Assembly: GCF_022095675.1 (NCBI RefSeq) | Contig: NZ_JAHYSG010000031.1 | Span: 1 to 64,000 of the forward strand | From: Dactylosporangium sp. AC04546 | GTDB taxonomy: Bacteria; Actinomycetota; Actinomycetes; Mycobacteriales; Micromonosporaceae | DNA: 64,000 bases | Direction: 5' to 3' | In this document: in pieces, positions 52,496-61,684 of the stretch | Layout: every line of letters begins with the position of its first letter | Position numbering within the stretch: the stretch's first letter is position 1 | Position numbers and translations under genes: made by a program | The notes under the pieces: generated by a model | What the model was told of the DNA's origin: nothing | Databases searched by the model: none | The model's input: only the letters and a program-made list of their open reading frames with translations

Positions 52496-53910
52496 CCAGC
52501 ATCGACCCGCTGCACTTCCCACCCGGTTTCCTCTGGGGGGCGGCGACCGCGTCGTACCAGATCGAGGGAGCGGCCACCGAAGGCGGCCGCACCCCCTCCA
52601 TCTGGGACACGTTCAGCCACACTCCCGGCAAGACACTCGGCGGGGACACCGGCGACGTGGCGTGTGACCACTACCACCGCTACCGCGAGGACGTCTCGCT
52701 GATGAAGGACCTGGGCCTCGGCGCCTACCGGTTCTCCATCGCGTGGCCCCGCGTGCAGCCGGGTGGCAGCGGGCCGATGAACGCAAAAGGACTGGACTTC
52801 TACCGCCGGCTCGTCGACGAGCTGCTGGAACGCGACATCCTCCCCTGGGTCACCCTGTACCACTGGGACCTCCCGCAGCAGCTCGAGGACGCGGGCGGCT
52901 GGCCCAACCGCGACACCGCCGCCCGGTTCGCCGAGTACGCCGTGCAGGTGCACGCCGCGCTCGGCGACCGGGTGCGCAACTGGACGACCTTCAACGAGCC
53001 GTGGTGCTCGGCGTTCCTCGGCTACGCGTCGGGCGTCCACGCGCCCGGCCGCCAGCACGCGCCCGACGCCCTGGCCGCCATGCACCACCTGCTGCTCGGC
53101 CACGGCGAGGCGGTCCGGGCGATCCGCGCCGCCGACCCGGAGGCGAAGCTCGGCATCACGCTGAACCTCTACGCGATCTCGCCGGCCGACCCGGCCAGCC
53201 CGGGCGACCTCGACGCCGCCCGGCGCATCGACGGCCTGGCCAACCGGATCTTCCTCGACCCGGTGCTGCTCGGCCGGTACCCCGCGGACGTCCGCAACGA
53301 CATCGAGAGCGCCGGGATCAGCGACTTCGGCTTCGTGCACGACGGCGACCTGGAGACCATCAAGGCGCCGCTCGACCTGCTCGGCATCAACTACTACAGC
53401 CGGCACGTCGTGGCCGCGCACGACCCGGACGTGCCCGCCGAGCCCTACTGGCGGGCCCCGACCTCCTGGCCGGGCAGCGAGGGCGTGCGGTTCCTCAAGC
53501 GCCCCGGCGTCCCGGTCACCGACATGGACTGGGAGGTCGACGCGCCCGGGCTCACCGAGACCCTGATGCGCGTGTCCAAGGAGTACCCACCGGTCCCGCT
53601 GTACATCACCGAGAACGGCGCGGCCTACGTCGACACGGTCGAGCCCGACGGCAGCGTGAACGACGCCGACCGGGTCGCCTACTTCGACGCGCACTTCCGC
53701 GCCTGCCACGACGCGATCGCCGCGGGCGCACCGCTGCACGGCTACTTCGCCTGGTCGCTGCTCGACAACTTCGAGTGGGCGTGGGGATACACGAAGCGGT
53801 TCGGCATGGTGCACGTGGACTACCAGACGCAGGAGCGCACGATCAAGGCCAGCGGTCACCGGTACCGCGAGGTCATCCAGCACAGCGGCTTCGAGAACTC
53901 GGCCGGGTAA
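52492..53910 (+). CDS. GH1 beta-glucosidase
   Basis: A 472-residue family 1 glycoside hydrolase. The N-terminus [19 protein letters not shown] is the GH1 signature; the acid/base Glu169 lies in TTFNEPW and the nucleophile Glu374 in YITENGAAY. There is no signal peptide, so it hydrolyses imported cellobiose or related beta-glucosides in the cytoplasm, the role of BglC in Streptomyces ceb clusters. GTG 52492 overlaps the permease stop. Confidence 0.95.
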   Translation: MTSIDPLHFPPGFLWGAATASYQIEGAATEGGRTPSIWDTFSHTPGKTLGGDTGDVACDHYHRYREDVSLMKDLGLGAYRFSIAWPRVQPGGSGPMNAKGLDFYRRLVDELLERDILPWVTLYHWDLPQQLEDAGGWPNRDTAARFAEYAVQVHAALGDRVRNWTTFNEPWCSAFLGYASGVHAPGRQHAPDALAAMHHLLLGHGEAVRAIRAADPEAKLGITLNLYAISPADPASPGDLDAARRIDGLANRIFLDPVLLGRYPADVRNDIESAGISDFGFVHDGDLETIKAPLDLLGINYYSRHVVAAHDPDVPAEPYWRAPTSWPGSEGVRFLKRPGVPVTDMDWEVDAPGLTETLMRVSKEYPPVPLYITENGAAYVDTVEPDGSVNDADRVAYFDAHFRACHDAIAAGAPLHGYFAWSLLDNFEWAWGYTKRFGMVHVDYQTQERTIKASGHRYREVIQHSGFENSAG

Positions 53911-53912
53911 CG

Positions 53913-54938
53913 TTGCGCCGCCCGACACTGGACGAGGTCGCAGCCCTGGCCGGCGTCGGGCGGGGCACCGTCTCGCGGGTCATCAACGGCTCGCCCCAGG
54001 TGAGCCCGGAGGCCCGCAAGGCCGTCGAGAAGGCCATCGACGAGCTGGGGTACGTGCCCAACCGGGCTGCCCGCGCGCTGGTGACCCGCCGCACCGACTC
54101 GGTGGCGCTCGTCGTCTCCGAGTCGGAGGAGCGGGTCTTCGGCGAGCCGTTCTTCGCCGGCATCGTCCGGGGCGTCAGCTCGCACCTCGCCGACACCGAG
54201 ATGCAGCTGTGGCTCGCGATGGCCCAGTCGAGCGCCGAGCGCTCGCTGGTCGAGCGGCATCTCAGCGACCAGCACGTCGACGGTGTGCTGCTGCTGTCCC
54301 TGCACGACGACGACCCGCTGCCGGAACTGCTCGTGCGGCGCGGGCTGCCGACCGTCCTCGGTGGACGGACGGCCCGGATGCTGGAGTCCGGACCCAACGG
54401 CCACGCGGGCGTCTCCTTTGTCGACAACGACAACGAGGGAGGCGCCTGTACGGCCGTCCAGCACCTGCTCCACCTGGGACGCCGCCGCGTCGCGGCGATC
54501 GCCGGCCCGCAGGACATGGGGGTGGGCAAGGCCCGCCTCCGTGGCTACCGGGAGGCGCTGCGCCTGGCGTCCCAGCCCTACGACGACCGGCTCGTCGCAT
54601 ATGGCGACTTCAGTGAGGCGAGCGGCGCCGACGCGATGCACCGCCTGCTCCATCTCAACCCGGCTCTCGACGCCGTCTTCGCCGCCTCCGACCTGATGGC
54701 CGCCGGCGCCATCCGCGCCCTGCGTGAGCTGGGCAAGCGGGTGCCCGGCGACGTCGCCGTGGTCGGCTTCGAGGACTCCGCCGTGGCCCGGCAGACCCAG
54801 CCGCCGCTCACCACCGTGCACCAGTCGGTGGAGGGCATGGGGCGCGAGATGGCGCGGCTTCTGCTGGCCCGCATCGCCGGCGGGCCGGCCCACTCGACTG
54901 TGCTCGACACCCATCTGGTGGTGCGCGAGTCAGCCTGA
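53913..54938 (+). CDS. LacI-family regulator, CebR-like, copy 1
   Basis: A 341-residue repressor. The HTH reads RPTLDEVAALAGVGRGTVSRVINGSPQVSPEARKAV with the hinge ELGYVPNRAARALV. The effector domain has SVALVVSESEERVFGEPFFAGIVRG, DVFAASDLMAAG-type strands and PPLTTVHQSVEGMG. No ATG or GTG lies in frame near the HTH; TTG 53913, 2 nt after the glycosidase stop, gives a proper N-terminus and is coupled to it. It likely binds the two boxes upstream of the operon, with a cello-oligosaccharide as inducer. A close paralog follows the GH94 gene. Confidence 0.9.
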   Translation: MRRPTLDEVAALAGVGRGTVSRVINGSPQVSPEARKAVEKAIDELGYVPNRAARALVTRRTDSVALVVSESEERVFGEPFFAGIVRGVSSHLADTEMQLWLAMAQSSAERSLVERHLSDQHVDGVLLLSLHDDDPLPELLVRRGLPTVLGGRTARMLESGPNGHAGVSFVDNDNEGGACTAVQHLLHLGRRRVAAIAGPQDMGVGKARLRGYREALRLASQPYDDRLVAYGDFSEASGADAMHRLLHLNPALDAVFAASDLMAAGAIRALRELGKRVPGDVAVVGFEDSAVARQTQPPLTTVHQSVEGMGREMARLLLARIAGGPAHSTVLDTHLVVRESA

Positions 54939-54961
54939 CCATCCCCCGCAGGAGGCACCCC

Positions 54962-57382
54962 GTGCGCTTCGGCCACTTCGACGACGAACGCCGCGAGTAC
55001 GTGATCAACCGGCCCGACACGCCGCTGCCCTGGATCAACTACCTGGGCACCGAGGCGTACTTCGGGATCATCTCGAACACGGCCGGCGGTTACTCGTTCT
55101 ACCGCGACGCCCGGCTGCGCCGGCTGACCCGGTACCGGTACAACAACGCGCCGTTCGACCTCGGCGGCCGCTACATCTACCTGCGCACGAGCGACGGCGA
55201 ATACTGGTCGCCGACGTGGCAGCCGACGCAGCGTGAGCTGACCGACTACGAGTGCCGTCATGGACTGTCCTACACCCGCATCTCCTCACGGTACAACGGG
55301 ATCAAGGCGGAGACCCTCTACTTCGTCCCGCTGGAGGAGACCCTCGAGGTCTGGCGGCTGACGGTCACCAACGAGCGCGACGAGGCGGTGGAGCTCTCGG
55401 CGTTCTCGTCGGTCGAGTTCTGCCTGTGGGACGCGCAGGACGACGCCACCAACTACCAGCGCAACTTCAACACCGGGCAGGTGGAGGTCGAGGACGGCGT
55501 CATCTACCACAAGACGGAGTACCGCGAGCGCCGCGACCACTTCGCCTACTTCGCCTGCAGCGAGCAGCTCGCCGGCTTCGACACGGCCCGCGAGGCGTTC
55601 CTCGGCCCGTACCGCTCGTGGGACCGCCCGGCGGTCGTCGAGCGCGGCGCGTCGACGGACTCCGTCGCGCACGGCTGGCAGCCGCACGGCTCGCACCACG
55701 TGCGGCTGACGCTGGCGCCGGGGGAGACCCGCGAGATCGGCTTCGTGCTCGGCTACTGGGAGAACCCGCGCGACGCGAAGTTCGACCCGCCCGGCTCGCA
55801 GACGATCAACAAGCGGCAGGTCAAGCCGGTGATCGAGCGCTGGCTGCGGCAGTCGACGGTGGACGAGGGCCTGGCCGCGCTGCGTACGCGCTGGGACGAG
55901 CTGCTCGGCACGCTCCAGGTGAGCACCCCCGACGGCGACACCGACCGCATGGTGAACATCTGGAACGCGTACCAGAACATGGTCACCTTCAACATGAGCC
56001 GGTCGACGTCGATGTACGAGTCGGGCATCGGCCGCGGGATGGGCTTCCGCGACTCGAACCAGGACCTGCTCGGCTTCGTCCACATGATCCCGGAGCGGGC
56101 GCGGGAGCGGATCCTCGACATCGCCGCCACGCAGCTGCCGACCGGCGGGGCGTACCACCAGTACCAGCCGCTCACCAAGCGCGGGAACAACGACATCGGC
56201 TCCGGCTTCAACGACGACCCGCTCTGGCTGATCCTGGGTGTTTCGGCGTACATCAAGGAGACCGGCGACCTCAGCATCCTCGACCAGCCGGTGCCGTTCG
56301 ACAACGCGCCCGGCAGCGAGCAGCCGCTCTACGAGCACCTGCTGCGCTCCCTGCGGTACACCCTGGATCGCCTCGGCCCCCACGGGCTGCCGCTCATCGG
56401 GCGGGCGGACTGGAACGACTGCCTCAACCTCAACTGCTTCTCCGACACGCCGGGCGAGGCGTTCCAGACGACCGAGAACCAGAGCGGCGGGGTGGCCGAG
56501 TCGGTCTTCATCGCCGGCCAGTTCGTGCTGGCCGCGAAGGAGCTCGCCGACCTGTCGGCCTTCTACGGGCGCCCCCATCAGGAGTACCGGGACGCCGCCG
56601 ACAAGATGGCCGGCACCATCGCCGAGCACGGGTGGGACGGGGCCTGGTTCCGCCGCGCGTACGACTTCTACGGCAACGTCATCGGCTCGGCGTCCAACGA
56701 CGAGGGCCAGATCTTCATCGAGCCGCAGGGCATGTGCATCATGGGCGGCGTCGGGGTCGACGACGGGACCGCGGCCACCGCGCTGGCGAGCGTCCGGGAG
56801 CGGCTGGCCACCCCGCACGGGATCATCCTGCAGCAGCCGGCGTACAGCTCGTACCGCCTGGAGCTGGGCGAGATCTCCTCGTACCCGCCGGGGTACAAGG
56901 AGAACGGCGGGATCTTCTGCCACACCAACCCGTGGCTGATGATCGCCGAGGCGATGGTCGGCAACGGCGACGGCGCGTTCGACTACTACAAGCGGATCAA
57001 CCCGTCGGCCCGCGAGGAGATCTCGGAGCAGCACCGCTGCGAGCCGTACGTCTACGCGCAGATGATCGCCGGCCGCGACGCGCCGACCCACGGCGAGGCC
57101 AAGAACTCGTGGCTGACCGGCACCGCGGCGTGGAACTACGCGGCGATCACGCAGTGGATCCTCGGCATCCGGCCGGAGCTGTCCGGCCTGCGCGTCGACC
57201 CGGTGGTGCCGGCGTCGTGGCCGGGCTTCACCGCGGTCCGCCGGTTCCGTGGCGCGACGTACCGTATCTCCGTCACGCGCGGTTCGTCCCGTTCGCTGGT
57301 GGTGGACGGTGTCACGGTCGACGGCCCGGTGCTCCCGCTCGCCCCCGAGGGCGCAACCGTTGATGTGGTTCTGACCGTCTGA
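54962..57382 (+). CDS. GH94 cellobiose phosphorylase
   Basis: An 806-residue inverting phosphorylase that converts cellobiose plus phosphate to glucose 1-phosphate and glucose. The N-terminal super-sandwich domain begins MRFGHFDDERREYVINRPDTPLPWINYLGTEAYFGIISNTAGGYSF. The (alpha/alpha)6 barrel has the catalytic Asp486 in RADWNDCLNLN, with MGFRDSNQDLLGF before it and YSSYR / GGIFCHTNPWLM after it. There is no signal peptide. Length matches known cellobiose phosphorylases (about 820). GTG 54962 has AGGAGG 7 nt upstream. Presence beside a GH1 enzyme gives two routes for cellobiose. Confidence 0.94.
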   Translation: MRFGHFDDERREYVINRPDTPLPWINYLGTEAYFGIISNTAGGYSFYRDARLRRLTRYRYNNAPFDLGGRYIYLRTSDGEYWSPTWQPTQRELTDYECRHGLSYTRISSRYNGIKAETLYFVPLEETLEVWRLTVTNERDEAVELSAFSSVEFCLWDAQDDATNYQRNFNTGQVEVEDGVIYHKTEYRERRDHFAYFACSEQLAGFDTAREAFLGPYRSWDRPAVVERGASTDSVAHGWQPHGSHHVRLTLAPGETREIGFVLGYWENPRDAKFDPPGSQTINKRQVKPVIERWLRQSTVDEGLAALRTRWDELLGTLQVSTPDGDTDRMVNIWNAYQNMVTFNMSRSTSMYESGIGRGMGFRDSNQDLLGFVHMIPERARERILDIAATQLPTGGAYHQYQPLTKRGNNDIGSGFNDDPLWLILGVSAYIKETGDLSILDQPVPFDNAPGSEQPLYEHLLRSLRYTLDRLGPHGLPLIGRADWNDCLNLNCFSDTPGEAFQTTENQSGGVAESVFIAGQFVLAAKELADLSAFYGRPHQEYRDAADKMAGTIAEHGWDGAWFRRAYDFYGNVIGSASNDEGQIFIEPQGMCIMGGVGVDDGTAATALASVRERLATPHGIILQQPAYSSYRLELGEISSYPPGYKENGGIFCHTNPWLMIAEAMVGNGDGAFDYYKRINPSAREEISEQHRCEPYVYAQMIAGRDAPTHGEAKNSWLTGTAAWNYAAITQWILGIRPELSGLRVDPVVPASWPGFTAVRRFRGATYRISVTRGSSRSLVVDGVTVDGPVLPLAPEGATVDVVLTV

Positions 57383-57392
57383 TCGTCTCGTT

Positions 57393-57445
57393 CTTGCAGC
57401 CGCGGCAGGCTTTTGTCCCCATTTGGGGGCTGTCGCGGCTGCAAG
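57393..57445 (+). terminator. Terminator after the GH94 gene
   Basis: CTTGCAGCCGCGGCAG (57393-57408) and CTGTCGCGGCTGCAAG (57430-57445) pair at 15 of 16 positions. The loop holds a smaller CCCC/GGGG stem (57417-57428). It starts 11 nt after the GH94 stop and separates it from the second LacI gene, which therefore probably has its own promoter. Confidence 0.75.
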
Positions 57446-57494
57446 ATCGGCGCAGCGTTGGACGCCGCTTCGAGCCGTGTGCGCACAATGAGGC

Positions 57495-58574
57495 GTGTCC
57501 CAGCAGAAGTCCCCCAACGGCCGGCCCCGCTCCGCCGGTCGCCCCACGCTCGACGAGGTCGCCTTACGGGCCGGTGTCGGGCGTGGCACCGTGTCGCGCG
57601 TGGTGAACGGCTCGCCGCAGGTGAGCCCCGAGGCCCGCGCCGCGGTGCAGAAGGCGATCGACGAGCTCGGCTACGTGCCGAACCGGGCCGCCCGCGCGCT
57701 CGTCACGCAGCGCACCGACTCGGTCGCGCTCGTCGTGTCGGAGTCGGGGGAGCGGGTCTTCGGTGAGCCGTTCTTCGCCGGCGTCGTGCGGGGCATCAGC
57801 TCGGCGCTCGCCGAGACCCAGCTCCAGCTGTGGCTCGCCATGGCCCAGACGCCCGCCGAGCGGCAGCGGGTCGAGCACCACCTCACCAACCAGCACGTCG
57901 ACGGCGTGATGCTGCTGTCGCTGCACGACGCCGACCCGCTGCCGGAGCTGCTGGAGCGGCGCGGGCTGCCGGTCGTGCTCGGCGGCCGGCCGGCCCAGAT
58001 GCTCGCCGACGACGAGCAGCTGAACTTCACCGCCCAGCTGTCGCAGCTGTCGTACGTCGACGCCGACAACGAGGGCGGCGCGCGGATCGCCGTCGGGCAC
58101 CTGCTCGACCGCCAGCGGCGCCGGATCGCGGCGATCGCCGGTCCGCAGGACATGGCGGTGGGCGTCTCCCGGCTCACCGGCTACCGCGAGGCGATCGAGC
58201 GCGCCGGGCTCCCGGTCGACGACCGGCTCATCGCGTACGGCGACTTCTCCGAGGTCAGCGGCGAGCTCGCGGTGCGCGAGCTGCTCGAGCGCAACCCCGA
58301 CGTCGACGCGGTGTTCGCCGCCTCGGACCTCATGGCGGTCGGCGCGCTGCGGGCGCTGCGCGAGCTCGGCAAGCGGGTGCCGGAGGACGTGGCCCTGGTC
58401 GGCTTCGACGACACGGCGATCGCCCGGCAGACCGACCCGCCGCTGACCACCGTCCACCAGCCGGTCGAGGCGATGGGCCGGGAGATGGCCCGGCTGCTCA
58501 TCGCCCGCATCGCCGGCGCGGCGTCGTCGTCGGTGATGGTCGAGACCCACCTGGTCCGGAGGGCGTCCGCTTAG
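57495..58574 (+). CDS. LacI-family regulator, CebR-like, copy 2
   Basis: A 359-residue repressor nearly parallel to the copy at 53913. The HTH (RPTLDEVALRAGVGRGTVSRVVNGSPQVSPEARAAVQ) is almost identical, including the recognition helix, so both should bind the same kind of box. It differs by a longer N-terminus (MSQQKSPNGRPRSAG) and an insertion near ADDEQLNFTAQLSQLSYVDADNEGG in the effector domain, where ligand or dimer contacts may differ. GTG 57495 is the start. No CebR-like box was seen directly upstream. It is probably a duplicate with a different inducer. Confidence 0.92.
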   Translation: MSQQKSPNGRPRSAGRPTLDEVALRAGVGRGTVSRVVNGSPQVSPEARAAVQKAIDELGYVPNRAARALVTQRTDSVALVVSESGERVFGEPFFAGVVRGISSALAETQLQLWLAMAQTPAERQRVEHHLTNQHVDGVMLLSLHDADPLPELLERRGLPVVLGGRPAQMLADDEQLNFTAQLSQLSYVDADNEGGARIAVGHLLDRQRRRIAAIAGPQDMAVGVSRLTGYREAIERAGLPVDDRLIAYGDFSEVSGELAVRELLERNPDVDAVFAASDLMAVGALRALRELGKRVPEDVALVGFDDTAIARQTDPPLTTVHQPVEAMGREMARLLIARIAGAASSSVMVETHLVRRASA

Positions 58575-58577
58575 CGG

Positions 58578-58664
58578 ATGGAGGATCGGGGCCGTCGGCA
58601 TGATCGCTTCGGCCCCGACACCCTGCTCCAGGCGCTCGGGGAGCTGCACGACGCGCTGCGCTGA
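58578..58664 (+). CDS. Possible very small open reading frame
   Basis: A 28-codon frame starts at ATG 58578, 3 nt after the LacI stop, and ends at 58664 (MEDRGRRHDRFGPDTLLQAL, ending in GELHDALR). The amphipathic end and G/C third positions are compatible with coding, and it may equally be a remnant of the C-terminus of a lost gene. There is no clear ribosome site. Low support. Confidence 0.2.
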   Translation: MEDRGRRHDRFGPDTLLQALGELHDALR

Positions 58665-58728
58665 GGGGTTGCTGAGGGGTTTGTGGATCTCCGTCGCCGG
58701 GCACCTCGGTTACCGGAGGAGGTGGCTC

Positions 58729-59172
58729 ATGAGCTCACAGTGGAAGAAGGGGCGGCAGCGCGCGGAGAGCGTGGCCGAGGACGCGTGGGACTATCTGCGC
58801 GCCGCGGTCGACTCCGCGTCCGACACCGCCCGCTCGGTCGGCGGCACGGTCCGGCATCGGGCGTCCGACCTCGCGGACGAGGCGTCGAGCCGGTACGGCG
58901 CGGCATCCGGCCGGGTCGGGTCGGCGGCGGACGAGGCCTGGCGGCGCGCGAACCTGGCGCTCGACGCGCTGTCGGGTCGCCGGCCGCGCAAGCCGTGGGG
59001 CTGGATCGCGGTCGCGGTCCTGGGCGGCGTCGCGGTCGGCTGGGCCGTGGCGGCCTCGGCCCCGAGGGCGATCAGCGCCGCGGCCGACCGGTTCGCGGCG
59101 GACGAGCCGGACGAGAACCCGACCGGCACGACGACGGTGTACGACGCCCCGGCGGGCCCGGGGCCGATCTGA
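58729..59172 (+). CDS. Small membrane-anchored helical protein
   Basis: A 147-residue protein starting at ATG 58729 behind GGAGGAGG. The first 85 residues are amphipathic helices with a repeating Ala/Ser/Asp/Arg pattern (AEDAWDYLRAAVDSASDTARSVGGTVRHRASDLADEASSRYG) like YtxH- or apolipoprotein-type envelope proteins. A membrane helix (WGWIAVAVLGGVAVGWAVAAS) lies at about residues 88-108, and the tail is acidic (ADEPDENPTGTTTV). No enzymatic motif is present. A stress- or envelope-related role is typical of such proteins but unproven. Confidence 0.75.
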   Translation: MSSQWKKGRQRAESVAEDAWDYLRAAVDSASDTARSVGGTVRHRASDLADEASSRYGAASGRVGSAADEAWRRANLALDALSGRRPRKPWGWIAVAVLGGVAVGWAVAASAPRAISAAADRFAADEPDENPTGTTTVYDAPAGPGPI

Positions 59173-59180
59173 GGACGTCC

Positions 59181-59228
59181 ACGTCGGTCGATCCACCCGC
59201 ACGAAACCGTGGGCGGATCGACCGACGT
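59181..59228. terminator. Bidirectional hairpin containing GTCGGTCGA
   Basis: ACGTCGGTCGATCCACCC (59181-59198) pairs with GGGCGGATCGACCGACGT (59211-59228) at 17 of 18 positions around a 12-nt loop. It lies between the small membrane protein stop and the convergent acyl-CoA dehydrogenase stop. Its arms contain the GTCGGTCGA core also found in the 36-bp array and nearby, which suggests a related repeat family. Confidence 0.8.
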
Positions 59229-59239
59229 CTGTGCCGAGG

Positions 59240-60451
59240 CTACGAGTACTTGCGCAGCTCGCGGCGGGCGAGCGACGCCTTGTGGACCTCGTCCGGGCCG
59301 TCGGCCAGGCGGAGCGTGCGGGCCTGGGACCACAGCGCGGCCAGCGGGGTGTCCTGGCTGACGCCGGCGGCGCCGTAGCTCTGGATGGCCTTGTCGATGA
59401 CCCACTCGGCCATCGACGGTACCGCGATCTTGATCGCCTGGATCTCGGTGTGGGCGCCCTTGTTGCCGACCTCGTCCATCAGCCAGGCGGTCTTGAGCAC
59501 CAGCAGGCGGGCCTGCTCGATGCGCACCCGGGACTCGGCGATCCACTCCTGGATCACGCCCTGCTCGGCGAGCGGCCGGCCGAACGCCACCCGCTGGCTG
59601 ACCCGCCCGCACAGCAGCTCCAGCGCCCGCTCGGCCATGCCGATGAGGCGCATGCAGTGGTGGATGCGGCCGGGGCCGAGCCGGGCCTGCGCGATCGCGA
59701 ACCCGGAGCCCTCGTCGGCGATCAGCGCGTCGGCGGGGACGCGGACGTCCTCGAACACGATCTCGGCGTGACCGCCGTGCGCGCCGTCGGTGTAGCCGAA
59801 GACGTGCATGCCGCGCCGGACCGTGATGCCCGGGGTATCGCGCGGGACGCAGATCATCGACTGCTGGCGGTGGCGCTCGGCCGCCGGGTCGGACTTGCCC
59901 ATGACGATGAACAGCACGCAGTTGGGGTTCATCGCGCCGGACGACCACCATTTGCGGCCGTTGATGACGTACTCGTCGCCGTCGCGCACTATGTTCGTCG
60001 AGATGTTCGTCGCGTCGGAGGAGGCGACGTCCGGCTCGGTCATGCAGAACGCGGAGCGGATCTGGCCCTCCAGCAGCGGCTTGAGCCAGCGGTCCTGCTG
60101 CTCCGGCGAGCCGAACTGGGCCAGCACCTCCATGTTGCCGGTGTCGGGCGCCGCGCAGTTGAGCGCCTCGGGCGCCAGGTGCGGGCTGTGGCCGGTGATC
60201 TCGGCCAGCGGCGCGTACTGCAGGTTCGTGAGGCCGGCACCATGGGTGGTGTCGGGCAGGAAGAGGTTCCAGAGGCCCCGGTCGCGCGCCGCGCGCTTGA
60301 GGTCCTCCATCACGGGCGGGCGGGCCCACGGGTCGTCCTGCGAGCGGAGCTGCTGCTCGAAGACGTGCTCGGCGGGGTACACCACCTCGTCCATGAAATC
60401 GGTGAGCTGCTCGTGGAGCTCGGCCGTGCGGGTGTCGAAGCGGAAATCCAT
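59240..60451 (-). CDS. Acyl-CoA dehydrogenase, ACAD10/11-like
   Basis: A 403-residue flavoenzyme. Key stretches are [93 protein letters not shown] and [24 protein letters not shown]. These match the ACAD10/11 subgroup and LvaC-type enzymes. Those act on 4-hydroxyacyl-CoA after phosphorylation by a partner kinase, here the adjacent phosphotransferase. ATG 60451 overlaps that gene's stop (ATGA). The substrate assignment is inferred from the pairing. Confidence 0.92.
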   Translation of the reverse strand: MDFRFDTRTAELHEQLTDFMDEVVYPAEHVFEQQLRSQDDPWARPPVMEDLKRAARDRGLWNLFLPDTTHGAGLTNLQYAPLAEITGHSPHLAPEALNCAAPDTGNMEVLAQFGSPEQQDRWLKPLLEGQIRSAFCMTEPDVASSDATNISTNIVRDGDEYVINGRKWWSSGAMNPNCVLFIVMGKSDPAAERHRQQSMICVPRDTPGITVRRGMHVFGYTDGAHGGHAEIVFEDVRVPADALIADEGSGFAIAQARLGPGRIHHCMRLIGMAERALELLCGRVSQRVAFGRPLAEQGVIQEWIAESRVRIEQARLLVLKTAWLMDEVGNKGAHTEIQAIKIAVPSMAEWVIDKAIQSYGAAGVSQDTPLAALWSQARTLRLADGPDEVHKASLARRELRKYS

Positions 60452-61473
60452 CAGCTCTCTCCGTTGATCGCTGCGATGCCCTGTTCCAGCAGGGGCGGGA
60501 CCAGCTCGCCGATCTGGTCGAAGCCGGCGCCCACCGTCTTGCCCTGCAGGAAGCGGAAGTGGATGCCTTCGAGCACGCCGGCCAGCTTGTAGCAGGCCAG
60601 CGCGACGTACCAGTGCAGGTCCTCGCCGATCGGGGCGCTCCGGGCGTACCGCTGGAGCAGCTCGTCGCCCGTCGGGAACCCGGCGTCGGCGCCCAGCCCG
60701 TCGGCGATCGGGTTCTGGGCGATCTTCAGTTCGTTGAGCACGGTCCAGTACGCGAGTAGCAGCCCGAGGTCGGTCAGCGGGTCGCCGATCGTCGCCATCT
60801 CCCAGTCGAGGACGGCGGCCACGCGCAGGGTGTCGGGGTCGACGATGAGGTTGTCGAGCCGGTAGTCGCCGTGCACGATGCCGGTCCGCGGGCTGGCCGG
60901 GATCGCGGCGACGAGCCGCTCGCGGAGCCGGTCGGCGTCGGGCAGCTCACGGCTGCGGGACTTCTCCAGCTGGCCGGTCCAGCGCCGGACCTGCCGCTCG
61001 AGGAAGCCCTCGGGCCGGCCGAACTCGCCCAGCCCGGCCGCCGCGTAGTCGACCCGGTGCAGCTCGGCGAGCGTGTCCATCATCGCGAAGGCGACCGTGC
61101 GGCGGTGCTCCTCGCCGAGCGCGTCGGTCTGCGAGCGGTGCCGCAGCACGACACCCGGCACGCGCGCCATCAGGTAGAACGGCGCGCCGAGCACGTCGGG
61201 GTCCTCACAGAACAGCAGCGCCTCCGGTACCGGCACCGCGGTCGGGCCGAGCGCCGAGATCACCCGGAACTCGCGCCCCATGTCGTGGGCGGTGGCGAGA
61301 ACATGGCCCAGCGGCGGACGGCGCAGGACGAAGACCTGGTTCAGGATGTACGTCAGGTTCGATCGCCCGCCGGCCACCAGCTCCGCGGTCAGCGGGGCGC
61401 TGACCAGGCCGGGAGCCTTGGCGTCGAGGAATTCCTGGAGGCGTTCGAGGTTGAGACCGGGCGGGGTGGTCAT
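60451..61473 (-). CDS. APH-type phosphotransferase, ACAD10/11 N-domain-like
   Basis: A 340-residue kinase-fold protein: [21 protein letters not shown] (nucleotide loop and Lys-equivalent region), [13 protein letters not shown] (hinge), the catalytic [12 protein letters not shown] and the metal-binding [15 protein letters not shown]. This subgroup is fused to, or encoded beside, ACAD10/11-type dehydrogenases and phosphorylates the 4-hydroxyl of 4-hydroxyacyl-CoA, as LvaA does in levulinate catabolism. ATG 61473 is chosen; the longer frame upstream has a different codon pattern. The two genes are co-translated. Confidence 0.9.
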   Translation of the reverse strand: MTTPPGLNLERLQEFLDAKAPGLVSAPLTAELVAGGRSNLTYILNQVFVLRRPPLGHVLATAHDMGREFRVISALGPTAVPVPEALLFCEDPDVLGAPFYLMARVPGVVLRHRSQTDALGEEHRRTVAFAMMDTLAELHRVDYAAAGLGEFGRPEGFLERQVRRWTGQLEKSRSRELPDADRLRERLVAAIPASPRTGIVHGDYRLDNLIVDPDTLRVAAVLDWEMATIGDPLTDLGLLLAYWTVLNELKIAQNPIADGLGADAGFPTGDELLQRYARSAPIGEDLHWYVALACYKLAGVLEGIHFRFLQGKTVGAGFDQIGELVPPLLEQGIAAINGES

Positions 61474-61684
61474 CGGATCAGTCCATGGGTGAGACACATT
61501 CTCTGTCAAGCTTTCCCCACCCGTTTGTGAGGAAATGCCCGGCTCACCAAACGTTCCGGCATCGACACCACGGCGAAACGACGTGGAAACCCGCCGTCGG
61601 CAACCTGTTCGTGTACCGGAGAACAAGGCGTACACCAACGGCGGCGTACAACCTCAGGACCAGGACGAACGGGAGGTCGACTCG

